From an uncultured bacterium (GTDB lineage Bacteria > Verrucomicrobiota > Kiritimatiellia > RFP12 > UBA1067): DNA of 58,162 nt. Positions 33,163-42,983 of the stretch are shown in pieces. Under the pieces are notes generated by a model that saw only the letters and a list, made by a program, of their open reading frames with translations, ran no database searches and was not told where the DNA came from. The stretch is taken from positions 1 through 58,162 of the forward strand of contig CACZCD010000005.1 in NCBI GenBank assembly GCA_902779565.1, given 5' to 3'. How positions within the stretch are numbered: position 1 is the first letter of the stretch; the number at the start of each line of letters is the position of its first letter. Both the position numbers and the translations under genes were made by a program.

Positions 33163-35172
33163 ATGAGAAAGAGAATAGTCGCCAGTTGTCTGGCGCTTGC
33201 CGCGTTTGCCGCCGCGTTCGCGGACGATATCCCCGTCTCGTCCACCGAAGTCGAGCCCGGAGTTTGGGTTGGCGATGTGGTCGCGCTCACGAATGCGCTC
33301 AAGACATGCAAGGCGGGCGACACGATCATCCTTGCCAAGGGAACTTACGACCTAACGCCGCTTCAGGATGATCTGATCAACTCGCCAATGAACTACAGCA
33401 CCTACTACGGGCCGTCAATGCTGTACATTGAAAAGGCTGACATTACGCTGAAGGGTGCCACCGGCAATCCAGAGGATGTCATGCTCACGGCGACGGATGC
33501 CGTGTACAGGCTTCTCAGAATTGCAGGGGCCAGATCCTCCGTGCGCGACATTCATCTGACCGGAGGATATGCCAGTACCGTGTCCAACACCTACTACAAT
33601 CTTCGGAACGGCGGTGCGGTAATGTTTTCGACGAGTACCGCGTTCGCCTCGAATTGCATATTCTCCGCCAACAAGTCATCCCGGTTGGGCGGCGCAGTCG
33701 GAATCGCCGGAAACTCTGGGTTTGGAGGCGTTGTGTACGACTCGGTGTTCCGGGACAACAGCGGTACCGGAGATGGGTATGTCGCCAGTCTGACTGAGCT
33801 TGTGAGGTGCGTCATCACCAACAACCAAACGACGGCCGCCGGAACTCAGGATGCCGGTTATAGCCAACAACTTACCTACGGCTGCAGACTCCGCGACTGC
33901 CTGATCGCCGACAACGTGCCGACGAGATGTGGAATAGAGCTTGGGTTCGCGGAGAACTGCCGGTTCATCAACAACTACGCCCGCGGAGCCAACTACTCCA
34001 ATCCCGGCGGTGGTGCGGCGCGCGACGCGGCGCTGACCAACTGCTACTTCTACGGCAACAGGAGCTATCGCCTCGGCGGCGCCATACGCGGAGGACAGGT
34101 CGTGAATTGCACCGTGGTGTCCAACAGCGTGATAAACGCTACCGATTCGTATGGCGGAGGCATTTATCAGGCCAGTTTAGTGGAGAACTGCAATATCATA
34201 AGCAACATGTGCGGACATGGCGCTGGAATTCAGGAAGGTGCCTTTGTCACTAACTGCTACATCGCCTACAATTGGGCTAGGGATGGCGGCGGCGGTGCTC
34301 GGTCCTCCGTGCTTGTGGATTGCGTTGTGGAGCACAATGTGACCGATAGCTACGAAAACGGGAACTATGGCGGATCCGGCGGCGGGCTGTATGGAGGCAG
34401 CGCCACGAACTGCGTGTTCCGCGACAATTCGTGTTCGGCCACATACAATTCGTCAAGCATCTATAATTGCGACATCTTTGATACGAGCATGCACGCCAAG
34501 GTGTTCGACAAGTGCCGCATCGCGAACTGCAAGAATGAGCCCATCGCCCGTGCCATCGGCGCGGTTGGCTACCCCGAGGGGCACACCACGAGCAACCTCT
34601 ACATGATCGGCTGCTCGGTCATGCGTAACTGCCTTATCACGAATTGTAACTGGAAATCCATCCCTGGGCATTTCGTCAACTCCGCGATGTTCCACTGTGG
34701 CGCGGCCGGCACGAACCGCATAGAGAACTGCACGATAGCCGGCAACTACCATTACATTTTCGCGCGCGGATTCGCCAAGGCGAACAATGCAGGGGTGTTC
34801 GCCAACTGTGCGATAATCGGCAACACCGGTTCTGACATCTCGACGATGGACGACGGCGCGGTGGTGTTCTCCAACTGCGTGTACTCCACGAAGAAATGGG
34901 AAACGAGCCGGACGTTCCTGCCCGGCTTCGAGGACGGCGAGAACTGGCAGCTGGACTCCGTCGCGCAGGCCAAGTTCTGCGGCGACAGGGGCTCTGAGCC
35001 GTACTATGCGCTGAAGTTGAGCTCGCCACTGCGTGGAATAGGACTTGTCCTCGACTGGATGGAAGACGACACCGATCTTGTCGGCAATCCGCGTCTCCGC
35101 GACGGGAAAGCCGATATCGGCTGCTTCCAATGCTGGCTCAACCCGGTCGGAGCGGTGTTCTCGATCCGATAG
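33163..35172 (+). CDS. Pmp-like right-handed beta-helix surface protein 1
   Basis: A 669-aa exported protein (signal peptide MRKRIVASCLALAAFAAAFA). The body is a run of NCxF/SN and GGA(V/I) turns: NGGAVMFST, SNCIFSANKSSRLGGAVG, LTNCYFYGNRSYRLGGAIRG, ATNCVFRDN. This is the GGAI/FxxN pattern of polymorphic outer-membrane proteins and other beta-helices. There is no barrel domain; the protein ends WLNPVGAVFSIR. It is the first of three tandem paralogues and shares the module AETDTW/WVGDVVALTNALK at the start of the helix. Adhesion or glycan binding is likely, and enzymatic activity (as in pectate lyases) cannot be ruled out. Confidence 0.75.
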   Translation: MRKRIVASCLALAAFAAAFADDIPVSSTEVEPGVWVGDVVALTNALKTCKAGDTIILAKGTYDLTPLQDDLINSPMNYSTYYGPSMLYIEKADITLKGATGNPEDVMLTATDAVYRLLRIAGARSSVRDIHLTGGYASTVSNTYYNLRNGGAVMFSTSTAFASNCIFSANKSSRLGGAVGIAGNSGFGGVVYDSVFRDNSGTGDGYVASLTELVRCVITNNQTTAAGTQDAGYSQQLTYGCRLRDCLIADNVPTRCGIELGFAENCRFINNYARGANYSNPGGGAARDAALTNCYFYGNRSYRLGGAIRGGQVVNCTVVSNSVINATDSYGGGIYQASLVENCNIISNMCGHGAGIQEGAFVTNCYIAYNWARDGGGGARSSVLVDCVVEHNVTDSYENGNYGGSGGGLYGGSATNCVFRDNSCSATYNSSSIYNCDIFDTSMHAKVFDKCRIANCKNEPIARAIGAVGYPEGHTTSNLYMIGCSVMRNCLITNCNWKSIPGHFVNSAMFHCGAAGTNRIENCTIAGNYHYIFARGFAKANNAGVFANCAIIGNTGSDISTMDDGAVVFSNCVYSTKKWETSRTFLPGFEDGENWQLDSVAQAKFCGDRGSEPYYALKLSSPLRGIGLVLDWMEDDTDLVGNPRLRDGKADIGCFQCWLNPVGAVFSIR

Positions 35173-35199
35173 TGGATGGTGATTAGAAGGAGGTGGATC

Positions 35200-37224
35200 G
35201 TGGGACGAGTAGGACAAGTGAGACGAGTGGAATGGAGCGTTGCGTTTATTACCGTCTTCGCGGTGTGCGGGGCGTATGGTGCCAGTGTAACTGTACCGTC
35301 CACCTACGATGCGGAGACGGATACGTGGATCGGAGACGTGGACTTCCTCACCAACACGATCGCGAACGCATCCAAGAACCTGAACGTCTATCTGTCGAAG
35401 GGCGTTTACGATCTTTCTCCAATCACGAACGCGCCCATGTACAGCGCGAGCGGTGGTGGGTATGGCGCGGCGTTGATCTATGCGAACAACGGCATCCGGT
35501 TCATTGGAGCGACGGGCGATCCTAAGGATGTAATAATAAAGGCAACTGATTCTGAATATCGCCTCATAGCCCTCAATGCAAATAATTCGGTGCTTCGCAA
35601 CGTAACCGTTACAGGTGGAAACGCCGCTGCCGGACATATCAACACATACAACTACAGGCGCGGTGGCGGAGTGCTTTTGAGCGGTGATGGGTCGATTGTC
35701 TCGAACTGCATCTTCACGGCAAACAAAGCAGCAACTAGTGGCGGTGCGGTGGCTGGACCGAACACTTTGAAGGGAACCGTTTACGATTCTGTGTTCTACG
35801 GGAATAATGAAACGTCCGGATATGGTCTTGTAGCCAGTCTCACGACGCTCCGCAATTGCATTTTCACGAACAACGTCTGCACAATGACGGCAGATGGGGA
35901 TTGGAGCTGCTCGATTGCCGAGGACTGCAGGGTGTATGACTCGTATTTCGCATACAATCAAGGCTCCCGAACTGGCGGCGTGAGCGGCGGTTTGGCGGTG
36001 AACTGCAGGTTCTTGTTTAATACGCAGGGCAATCCAAACGGCAACAACTGGGGCAATCCAGGTGGTGGCGGTGCATACAAGGCGACCTTGACCAATTGCT
36101 GCTTCTACGGCAACACTGCGTATCGCATAGGCGGAGCAATTCGCGGCGGCAGGGTTGTGAACTGTACCGTAATATCAAACAGGACGCGCCATGCTTCAGA
36201 TGCATACGCCGGCGGTCTTTACGAGTCGTCGTGGGTTGAGGGTTGCACGGTGTCGAGCAACATCAGCGTAAATGGCGGCGGAATGAGCAACTGCGGCATC
36301 GTCACGAACACGGTTATTGCTTTCAACAAGGCGAACTACGGCGGTGGCGCAAGATCTTCGGCGCTTACGGGTTGCACGGTAGAGCACAATGTCGCCGCAA
36401 CATACGAGGGCGGCAACTATGGTGGCGCGGGCGGGGGAATCTGCTACGGTAGCGCCACGAACTGCGTGTTCCGCGACAATTTCTGTTCGACGAGCTATAG
36501 GACGACGGTTCTCAAGGACTGCGATATCGCGGATACGGCTGTGAACGCACGGATCATTGATTCCTGCTCAATACATGGCGTGCAGAACGATGAGCTTGTG
36601 CGGGCCGTGGGGAACGTGGCCTATCCGAACGGCAATGTCACGAGCAACATGTATATGTTCGGGGGCGTGTATGAGATGCGCAACTGCCTTGTCACGAATT
36701 GCACATGGAAGGGTTTGAAAGGAAATCATGCAAACACAGCTGTATTCACAAGCGACGGCGCAGTCACGACCCGCGTGGAGAACTGCACGTTTGCCGATAA
36801 CTCCTATTACTTACTTTCTCGCTACTTTAACGTCACCAACAAGACGCTTGCATTTGTCAACTCTGTACTGACTGGCAACAAGCAAACAACAAGGGGCGAT
36901 TTCGTCACGATGGAGAGCGCGTATGTGGTCCTCTCCAACTGCGTGTATGGCAAGTTGGGCGAATACACGGCGAAGGCGGAGGGCTTCGAGAACTTCGGTT
37001 GCACGTCGATAACGGCGCGGGCGGCGTACAAGTTCACGGGGAAGGATCCCGATCCGTATTCGTTGAGGCGCTCGTCGCCCTTGCGCGGATGGGGACTGCT
37101 TCTTGACTGGATGGAGGACGGCACCGATCTTGCCGGCAATCCGCGCCTGCGTGATGGCACGGTAGATATCGGCTGTTACCAGTGCTGGCTCGATCCAATC
37201 GGCACGACGTTCTCGATCAGGTAA
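35200..37224 (+). CDS. Pmp-like right-handed beta-helix surface protein 2
   Basis: A paralogue of about 674 aa. The start is set at GTG 35200, 6-7 nt behind AAGGAGGTG; an ATG at 35176 lacks a ribosome site. The signal peptide n-region GRVGQVRRVEW is encoded by 9-bp repeats (GGACGAGTA, GGACAAGTG, AGACGAGTG). The h-region is SVAFITVFAVCGAYGA. The helix repeats its GGA(V/I) and NC(x)F turns and aligns with copy 3 nearly end to end, including SSPLRGWGLLLDWMEDGTDL and the tail WLDPIGTTFSIR. 27 bp separate it from copy 1. Confidence 0.75.
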   Translation: MGRVGQVRRVEWSVAFITVFAVCGAYGASVTVPSTYDAETDTWIGDVDFLTNTIANASKNLNVYLSKGVYDLSPITNAPMYSASGGGYGAALIYANNGIRFIGATGDPKDVIIKATDSEYRLIALNANNSVLRNVTVTGGNAAAGHINTYNYRRGGGVLLSGDGSIVSNCIFTANKAATSGGAVAGPNTLKGTVYDSVFYGNNETSGYGLVASLTTLRNCIFTNNVCTMTADGDWSCSIAEDCRVYDSYFAYNQGSRTGGVSGGLAVNCRFLFNTQGNPNGNNWGNPGGGGAYKATLTNCCFYGNTAYRIGGAIRGGRVVNCTVISNRTRHASDAYAGGLYESSWVEGCTVSSNISVNGGGMSNCGIVTNTVIAFNKANYGGGARSSALTGCTVEHNVAATYEGGNYGGAGGGICYGSATNCVFRDNFCSTSYRTTVLKDCDIADTAVNARIIDSCSIHGVQNDELVRAVGNVAYPNGNVTSNMYMFGGVYEMRNCLVTNCTWKGLKGNHANTAVFTSDGAVTTRVENCTFADNSYYLLSRYFNVTNKTLAFVNSVLTGNKQTTRGDFVTMESAYVVLSNCVYGKLGEYTAKAEGFENFGCTSITARAAYKFTGKDPDPYSLRRSSPLRGWGLLLDWMEDGTDLAGNPRLRDGTVDIGCYQCWLDPIGTTFSIR

Positions 37225-37240
37225 TCAAAGGAGGTGGATC

Positions 37241-39289
37241 ATGAGACAAGTGAGACGAGCAGGATGGAGTGTGGCGCTTATTGCCGCCATTGCGGTGTGC
37301 GGGGCGTATGGTGACGACGTCACCATAACGTCCAGGTATGACGCGGAGACGGATACGTGGATTGGCGACGTTGTCGCGCTTACGAATGCGCTGAAGAATG
37401 CGGTAGCCGACCAGACGATCTACCTTGAGAAGGGCGTGTACGATCTATCGTCCCTTTCTGATGATCGTGCGCCGATGCACATCACCGGCTATGGGAACGC
37501 GCTCCTTGGCCTCAACAAGACGAACGAGCGGCTTGTGGGCATAACGGGGAAGCCGGAGGATGTTGTCATCATGGCGACGAATTCCGACTATCGCATCCTG
37601 AACCTTGCCGCGACAGGGACGCAACTCCACAATGTCACCGTCAAGGGCGGCTATGCGAGCACGAACGGGTTGACCCAAGCGAAGGACGGGTCATACACCG
37701 GCGGCTATATGGCGGGCGGCGGAGTGATGTTCATCGGCAGCAGCACGGTTGTCTCCAACTGCCATTTCACCGCCAACCGTTGCCGAGGTGCCGCTGGCGC
37801 GATAGGAGGCAACAATCAGTACATGGGCACCGTTTACGATTCGGTGTTCTATGGGAACAACGATGACGTGAACCATGAGACGGCGATTGTGGCGCGGTAC
37901 ACCACGATGCACAGATGTATCGTGACGAACAATGTTTACAGCGGCGTAAATGGATATGGTTATGTCCTGCGAAACTGCCGCGTTTATGATTCGCTAATCG
38001 CCTACAACAGGTCGTCCAATTGCGCCGGGCTCGCAAGCGGACTTGGGGTCAACTGCCGGTTCCTGCATAATGTTCAGCCGTCTAACGCGAACAACTGGAA
38101 TCCGGCCGGTGGAGCCGGCGCACGCAGCTCCACGCTCACCAACTGCTACTTCTACGGGAACGTGGCGTACCGGCTGGGTGGCGCGATACGCGCCTGCAAT
38201 GCGGTGAACTGCGTGATCGTCTCGAACATGACGACCCGCGCTGTTGGCTCCGATCAAACCGACTCCTACGGTGGCGGCGCTTGTGCCAGGGATTCCGAAG
38301 TATGCAGACTTGAAAACTGCCTTGTGATGAGCAACCTGTGCGTGTTCGGAGGAGGGTGCTACAAGTGCACCGTGATCGGCGGCACGAACGCATACAACAA
38401 GGCCAAGGTGGGCGGCGGGGCCCATACATCGGCGATGACGGATGTGCTGATCGAGCACAACGCCGCGCAGGACTACGCGAACGGCACCAACGGCGGAGCG
38501 GGCGGCGGCGTTGCGTATGGCGCGGCGACGAACTGCGTGTTCCGCGACAACGCCTGCTCGGCGGCGTATGGCACGACAATCCTGAAGGATTGCGATATCG
38601 CGGACAATTGCGTCAATGCGCGAAAGATCGAGGGGTGCATCTTCCATGAGGTGGAGAACGTAAGGAAGCTCCGCGCCATCGGGAATGTCGCCTATCCGGG
38701 AGGATTCATGACCAGCAACATCTTCATGATCGCAGGTGCCGATGTGGTCCGGAACTGCCTCATCACGAACTGCAACTGGAACCACATCTCCGGCAACTTC
38801 TACAACTCGGCCGTGTTTGAGCACGGGCGAAGCGCGATAACGACAAGCGTTGAGAACTGCACGTTCGCCGACAACAATTACTATTGGCTGACACGCAACT
38901 ACAATGTATCCACCCAGCGGATTTCATTTGTAAATACGGTTTTTACAGGTAATGCCGGCAGTGACGTATCGACGACGGATAGCAAGTATATGGTGCTTTC
39001 CAACTGCGTTTACGGGAAGATGGGAGGTTGCACGACGAAGGCGGAGGGCTTCGAGAACTATGGCTGCACGTCGATAACGGCGCGTGCGGCGTACAAGTTT
39101 ACGGGGAAGGATCCCGATCCGTATTCGCTGAGGCGGTCGTCGCCCTTGCGTGGATGGGGGCTGCTGCTTGATTGGATGGCGGACGGCACCGACCTTGCCG
39201 GCAATCCGCGTCTGCGTGACGGCGCGGTGGATATCGGCTGTTACCAGTGCTGGCTCGATCCGGTCGGTGCGGTGTTCTCGATCCGATAG
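37241..39289 (+). CDS. Pmp-like right-handed beta-helix surface protein 3
   Basis: A 682-aa third paralogue, nearest to copy 2. Signal peptide MRQVRRAGWSVALIAAIAVCGAYG follows an AAAGGAGG site whose surroundings (GGAGGTGGATC) are identical to copy 2, so the duplication included the ribosome site. Helix turns such as GGGVMFIGSSTVVSNCHF and YFYGNVAYRLGGAIR recur. The tail is WLDPVGAVFSIR. Spacing to copy 2 is 16 bp. Divergence is concentrated in the middle strands, while both ends are nearly identical, which fits recent duplication or gene conversion. Confidence 0.75.
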   Translation: MRQVRRAGWSVALIAAIAVCGAYGDDVTITSRYDAETDTWIGDVVALTNALKNAVADQTIYLEKGVYDLSSLSDDRAPMHITGYGNALLGLNKTNERLVGITGKPEDVVIMATNSDYRILNLAATGTQLHNVTVKGGYASTNGLTQAKDGSYTGGYMAGGGVMFIGSSTVVSNCHFTANRCRGAAGAIGGNNQYMGTVYDSVFYGNNDDVNHETAIVARYTTMHRCIVTNNVYSGVNGYGYVLRNCRVYDSLIAYNRSSNCAGLASGLGVNCRFLHNVQPSNANNWNPAGGAGARSSTLTNCYFYGNVAYRLGGAIRACNAVNCVIVSNMTTRAVGSDQTDSYGGGACARDSEVCRLENCLVMSNLCVFGGGCYKCTVIGGTNAYNKAKVGGGAHTSAMTDVLIEHNAAQDYANGTNGGAGGGVAYGAATNCVFRDNACSAAYGTTILKDCDIADNCVNARKIEGCIFHEVENVRKLRAIGNVAYPGGFMTSNIFMIAGADVVRNCLITNCNWNHISGNFYNSAVFEHGRSAITTSVENCTFADNNYYWLTRNYNVSTQRISFVNTVFTGNAGSDVSTTDSKYMVLSNCVYGKMGGCTTKAEGFENYGCTSITARAAYKFTGKDPDPYSLRRSSPLRGWGLLLDWMADGTDLAGNPRLRDGAVDIGCYQCWLDPVGAVFSIR

Positions 39290-39338
39290 TTGGTCGTTGA
39301 GCGCAGGGGATAACCAGGATGCCATTAGCGGGAGACGA

Positions 39339-41483
39339 ATGATGAGGCAAGGATTTGCGCTGCTGCTTGTCGTCGCCGTCTCGGGAAGGGCTGCGTTCGC
39401 CGGGATTCCGGCATTCGAGGAAGGCAACATCCAGACCCGCTGTGGCGGCGTGCCGGTGAAGGAGTTCGGCGGCACATGGATCTACGGTGGCGCTCCCGAT
39501 CTCATGGATGACGTGACGTTCCAGCAGGGCAACGCACGTCCGCGCGAGAAGGTCGCGCCAAAGCCCGCGCAGACGCTCAAGGGCAACTTCTTTGGCGTGA
39601 ACACCACGCGGATGCCGTGTCTTTCCGGGAACATGGGACTTTGCGAAGAAGCCGTGCATCTTATCGACGGCGATGTGCAGACGTGCTGGCTCAGCGCGGC
39701 GCAGACGCGATGCGACATGCAGCCGGTGACGGTGCGGATCGATCTTCCGAAGGAGACGGAAATCGCAAAGGTCGTATTGAGGAAACGCCCTCTCCTGCCC
39801 GAATCGCAGCGGCGCAAGACGGACCGGCAGCCGGCTCCAGACGCCTGTGAGGTGGGACGAGGCCTACCGGTCGAGATGTCCGTCGTCGTCTCGTGCGATG
39901 CCTATCGTTGGCAGGACATCTTCTCCGGCGCGCTTGGCGACTCGGAGGAAAAGGATTCTTTTGAATTCTCGTTCGCCCCGATCCGCGCCAAACAGCTCCG
40001 CCTTTCGGCCACCCGGTTGAGACAGGTCGAGCGCTGTCTCTACGCGCTCTCGCTCGCCGAGATCGAAATCCTGGACGCCGCCGGACGCAACGTGGCGCTT
40101 GTCTCCCGCGGAACGACGATTGCCGTCAACTCCACCTTTTCAACGGGGCTTCCGCTCGCACAGCAGAAGGCGCTTTGGCCGGTTCAATGGGATCTTGGCG
40201 TCAAGTGGATTCGCGTGGGCTACCATGACGACCCGATCAACTGGCATCGCGTCGAGCGCGAGAAGGGGCGCCTTGAGGTGGATCCCGTGGCCGATGCCGC
40301 CGTGACCGCCTGCCACGAACACGGGCAGAACATCATCATGTGCCTCAACTTCGGGAACCGCCTCTATTCCGGTCCCGAGAAGAGGGCTCTTCCGCAAATG
40401 CCGGAATGGAACTACTGCACGCCGAATCCGCCGACCACGCAGGAGGCGCTCGCGGCGTGGGAGCGCTACGTGACGTTCATGTGCCGGCACTTCCGGGATA
40501 GGGTGCATACGTTCGAGATCTGGAATGAGTGGAACATCTCCGAGTATTGGGGGGGCGAGGTGGACGTGGACGCCTATTGCGAGATCGTGCGCCGTACGAT
40601 TCCGCTCATCCGCCGCCACGCGCCGGACTGCAAGGTGATGCTCGGCTCCACATGCGGCTACTTCGGCGGAATTGCCTGGCGCACCCCGGAGCAGCTCGCC
40701 GAGCTTGAGAAAAAGAACATCTGCTACATCGCATGGAGGCGTTTCGCGAAGGACGTGGACGCCATCGGCTACCACCCGTTCTACAACCCGAAGCCCGGTT
40801 CGCTCCTGAACTACTGGCGGGACATCGAGGCATTTCGCGCCTGGCTCGGTCGGCAGGGATTCAGCGGCACACTGCACGCAAGCGAATGGAACATCAATGG
40901 CCGCGCGACGTCCGTCGATCCTAAGGATGCGCGCGATTGCTGGTGCGGAACCTACACGCAGAGCGAGACCGCCAAGGCGAAGGAGGTGCTGCAACAGATG
41001 GTGCGTCATGCGGGTTACGGCATTCCAAGTTGCTTCTGCGAGATGTACCACGCTTTCTACGCGCAGACAGAACTGAGCCTTCTCAAGAGTTCGCTGAGCC
41101 AGGCGCCGCTCTCACCTGTTCAGCCCACGGTCTCCTATTATGCGTTGCGAAACGCGGCGACGATGATGGACGGCTTCAGGCCGGCGGATTTCAAGGCGGA
41201 ACTCGCCAAAGAGGGCTTTGCCGGCAAGTGCCGAGCCGTCTACTCCTTCATGTGCGGTACGCGGCGCGGCGTGGGCGTCTGGTACGAGGACGACCAGCGC
41301 GACGACGGCTACCGTCACGTCCCCGCCACGCTCACGCTGCCATTCGCCGCCAAGTCGCTGTGGGCGTACGATCCGCTGAACGGCGTGAGGCAGCGGCTCG
41401 ATCTGACAATCGAGGGCGGAGAGACAACCGTCCGTGGGCTGATGGTCGGCGACGCGCCGCTTTTCATTGCGGAGGATGACTGA
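39339..41483 (+). CDS. Secreted clan GH-A glycoside hydrolase with N-terminal discoidin-like domain
   Basis: A 714-aa exported enzyme; MMRQGFALLLVVAVSGRAAFA is the signal peptide, and the start at 39339 follows GGGAGACG. Residues about 70-260 look like a discoidin (F5/8 C)-type sandwich (HLIDGDVQTCWLS, PVTVRIDLPKETEIAKVVL). The TIM barrel has GVKWIRVGYHDDPINW, the acid/base Glu in FEIWNEWNISEYWG (about 393) and the nucleophile Glu in LHASEWNING (about 515), diagnostic of retaining clan GH-A (GH5/39/44-like). The subfamily and substrate are not certain. It ends APLFIAEDD, without the hydrophobic-Arg tail. Confidence 0.75.
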   Translation: MMRQGFALLLVVAVSGRAAFAGIPAFEEGNIQTRCGGVPVKEFGGTWIYGGAPDLMDDVTFQQGNARPREKVAPKPAQTLKGNFFGVNTTRMPCLSGNMGLCEEAVHLIDGDVQTCWLSAAQTRCDMQPVTVRIDLPKETEIAKVVLRKRPLLPESQRRKTDRQPAPDACEVGRGLPVEMSVVVSCDAYRWQDIFSGALGDSEEKDSFEFSFAPIRAKQLRLSATRLRQVERCLYALSLAEIEILDAAGRNVALVSRGTTIAVNSTFSTGLPLAQQKALWPVQWDLGVKWIRVGYHDDPINWHRVEREKGRLEVDPVADAAVTACHEHGQNIIMCLNFGNRLYSGPEKRALPQMPEWNYCTPNPPTTQEALAAWERYVTFMCRHFRDRVHTFEIWNEWNISEYWGGEVDVDAYCEIVRRTIPLIRRHAPDCKVMLGSTCGYFGGIAWRTPEQLAELEKKNICYIAWRRFAKDVDAIGYHPFYNPKPGSLLNYWRDIEAFRAWLGRQGFSGTLHASEWNINGRATSVDPKDARDCWCGTYTQSETAKAKEVLQQMVRHAGYGIPSCFCEMYHAFYAQTELSLLKSSLSQAPLSPVQPTVSYYALRNAATMMDGFRPADFKAELAKEGFAGKCRAVYSFMCGTRRGVGVWYEDDQRDDGYRHVPATLTLPFAAKSLWAYDPLNGVRQRLDLTIEGGETTVRGLMVGDAPLFIAEDD

Positions 41484-41533
41484 TGGAATCCGAAATGGTG
41501 TTTTTCGACAAGGTAATCGAAAGGAGACGGATC

Positions 41534-42958
41534 GTGAGACGAGTAGGACAAGTGAGACGAGTGAAATGGAGCGTTGCGATTGTTGCCGCCTTCATGGTCA
41601 CGGTTTGCGTGGCTGTGCCGCCTACGGCGACGGTGACGGTGGATCCGGCGCAGGAGCTTCGCGCCGTCAAGCCGATGAATGGGGTGAACAACGGACCGTC
41701 CGGTTCGCGCGGCATCGCGGGGGCGCGCCAGCTCTATGCGCTCGCGAAGATTCCGTTCGCGCGCACGCATGACTCGAACTTCCACGCCGGCTACGGCGGG
41801 CCGCACACCGTGGACATCACGGCGGTGTTCCCGAGCTTCGACGCGGACGAGAACGACCCCGCCAGCTACGACTTCCCGATGACCGACCGCTACCTCACCA
41901 CGATCACGAACGCCGGCACGGAGGTGTTCTTCCGTCTTGGGCAGTCCATCGAGCACGGCATCAAGAAATACGGCATCTACCCGCCGAAGGACTTCGCGAA
42001 GTGGGCGCGCATCTGCGAGCACATCATCCGGCACTACAACGAAGGGTGGGCGAACGGGTTCCGCATGAACATCCGCTACTGGGAGATCTGGAACGAACCG
42101 GATCTCGGCGGTCCGGAGGAGAACAACGAGTGGAAGACGAATCCGCTCACGTGGGGAGGATCGGAGGAGGATTTCCACCGGTTCTACACAGTCGCGGCGC
42201 GTCACCTGAAGGAACGCTTCCCGCACCTGATGATCGGCGGCCCCGCGCTCTGCGGCTACGAGAAGTGGGCCGAGCGCTTCATCAAGGCGATGGCGGCGGA
42301 GAAGGTGCCGATCGACTTCTTCTCGTGGCACGCCTACCGCCCGTCCCCCGAGCCGATCATCGTCACCGCGAAGAACATCCGCCGGATGCTCGACGCGAAC
42401 GGGTACGGCAAGGCGGAGTCCATCCTCGACGAATGGAACTACATCCGCAGCTGGACGGAGGACTTCGCCTACAACGTGCGCACGATCAAGGCCGAGAAGG
42501 GCGCCGCGTTCACCCTTGCGACGATGATTGCGTGCCAGAGCGCGCCCGTGGACATCCTGATGTACTACGATGCGCGGCCAACCGCCTACAACGGGCTGTT
42601 CGCGGATGGCACGTACGATCCGCTGAAGGGGTACTATCCGTTCTACATCTGGTCGAAGCTGAAGGGATGCGGCACGCAGGTGGCGGCGAAGGTCGAGAAC
42701 GCGAAGGATCTGTACGTGTGTGCCGCGAAGGGCGCCGGCGGGCGAGCGGCCGTGGTTCTCTGCCGGTACACCGACAACGACAACCGGAACGGATCGCTTC
42801 TGGCTGCGGTTTCGGTTGCAGGGTTGCCGACGGCGCGCATCACATGCCATCTCACGGATCCCTGCCGTGCGCACACGGAGTTCCCGCTTGAGATCAAGGA
42901 CGGGTGCGTGACGGTGCCGCTCGAGCGCAACGCTTTCGCGCTTGTGGAATTTGAATAA
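41534..42958 (+). CDS. Secreted GH39-like glycoside hydrolase
   Basis: A 474-aa exported enzyme. The GTG at 41534 follows AAGGAGACGG; upstream in-frame ATGs lack a site. The signal peptide n-region RRVGQVRRVKW is encoded by the same 45-bp sequence as in the gene at 35200 (2 mismatches). The barrel shows PMNGVNNGPSG, FARTHDSNFHAGYGGPHTVD, the acid/base RYWEIWNEPDLGG (about 187) and the nucleophile ILDEWNYI (about 300), typical of GH39 (beta-xylosidase and relatives). Residues after about 390 are a C-terminal beta sandwich. It overlaps nothing and follows the previous gene by 50 bp. Confidence 0.78.
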   Translation: MRRVGQVRRVKWSVAIVAAFMVTVCVAVPPTATVTVDPAQELRAVKPMNGVNNGPSGSRGIAGARQLYALAKIPFARTHDSNFHAGYGGPHTVDITAVFPSFDADENDPASYDFPMTDRYLTTITNAGTEVFFRLGQSIEHGIKKYGIYPPKDFAKWARICEHIIRHYNEGWANGFRMNIRYWEIWNEPDLGGPEENNEWKTNPLTWGGSEEDFHRFYTVAARHLKERFPHLMIGGPALCGYEKWAERFIKAMAAEKVPIDFFSWHAYRPSPEPIIVTAKNIRRMLDANGYGKAESILDEWNYIRSWTEDFAYNVRTIKAEKGAAFTLATMIACQSAPVDILMYYDARPTAYNGLFADGTYDPLKGYYPFYIWSKLKGCGTQVAAKVENAKDLYVCAAKGAGGRAAVVLCRYTDNDNRNGSLLAAVSVAGLPTARITCHLTDPCRAHTEFPLEIKDGCVTVPLERNAFALVEFE

Positions 42959-42983
42959 CCAGAAAATACTCAGGAGGATAATC

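Noticed and set aside
39150-39338. N-terminal extension of the clan GH-A enzyme
   Set aside because: It overlaps the end of the third beta-helix gene and would place the signal peptide in the interior.
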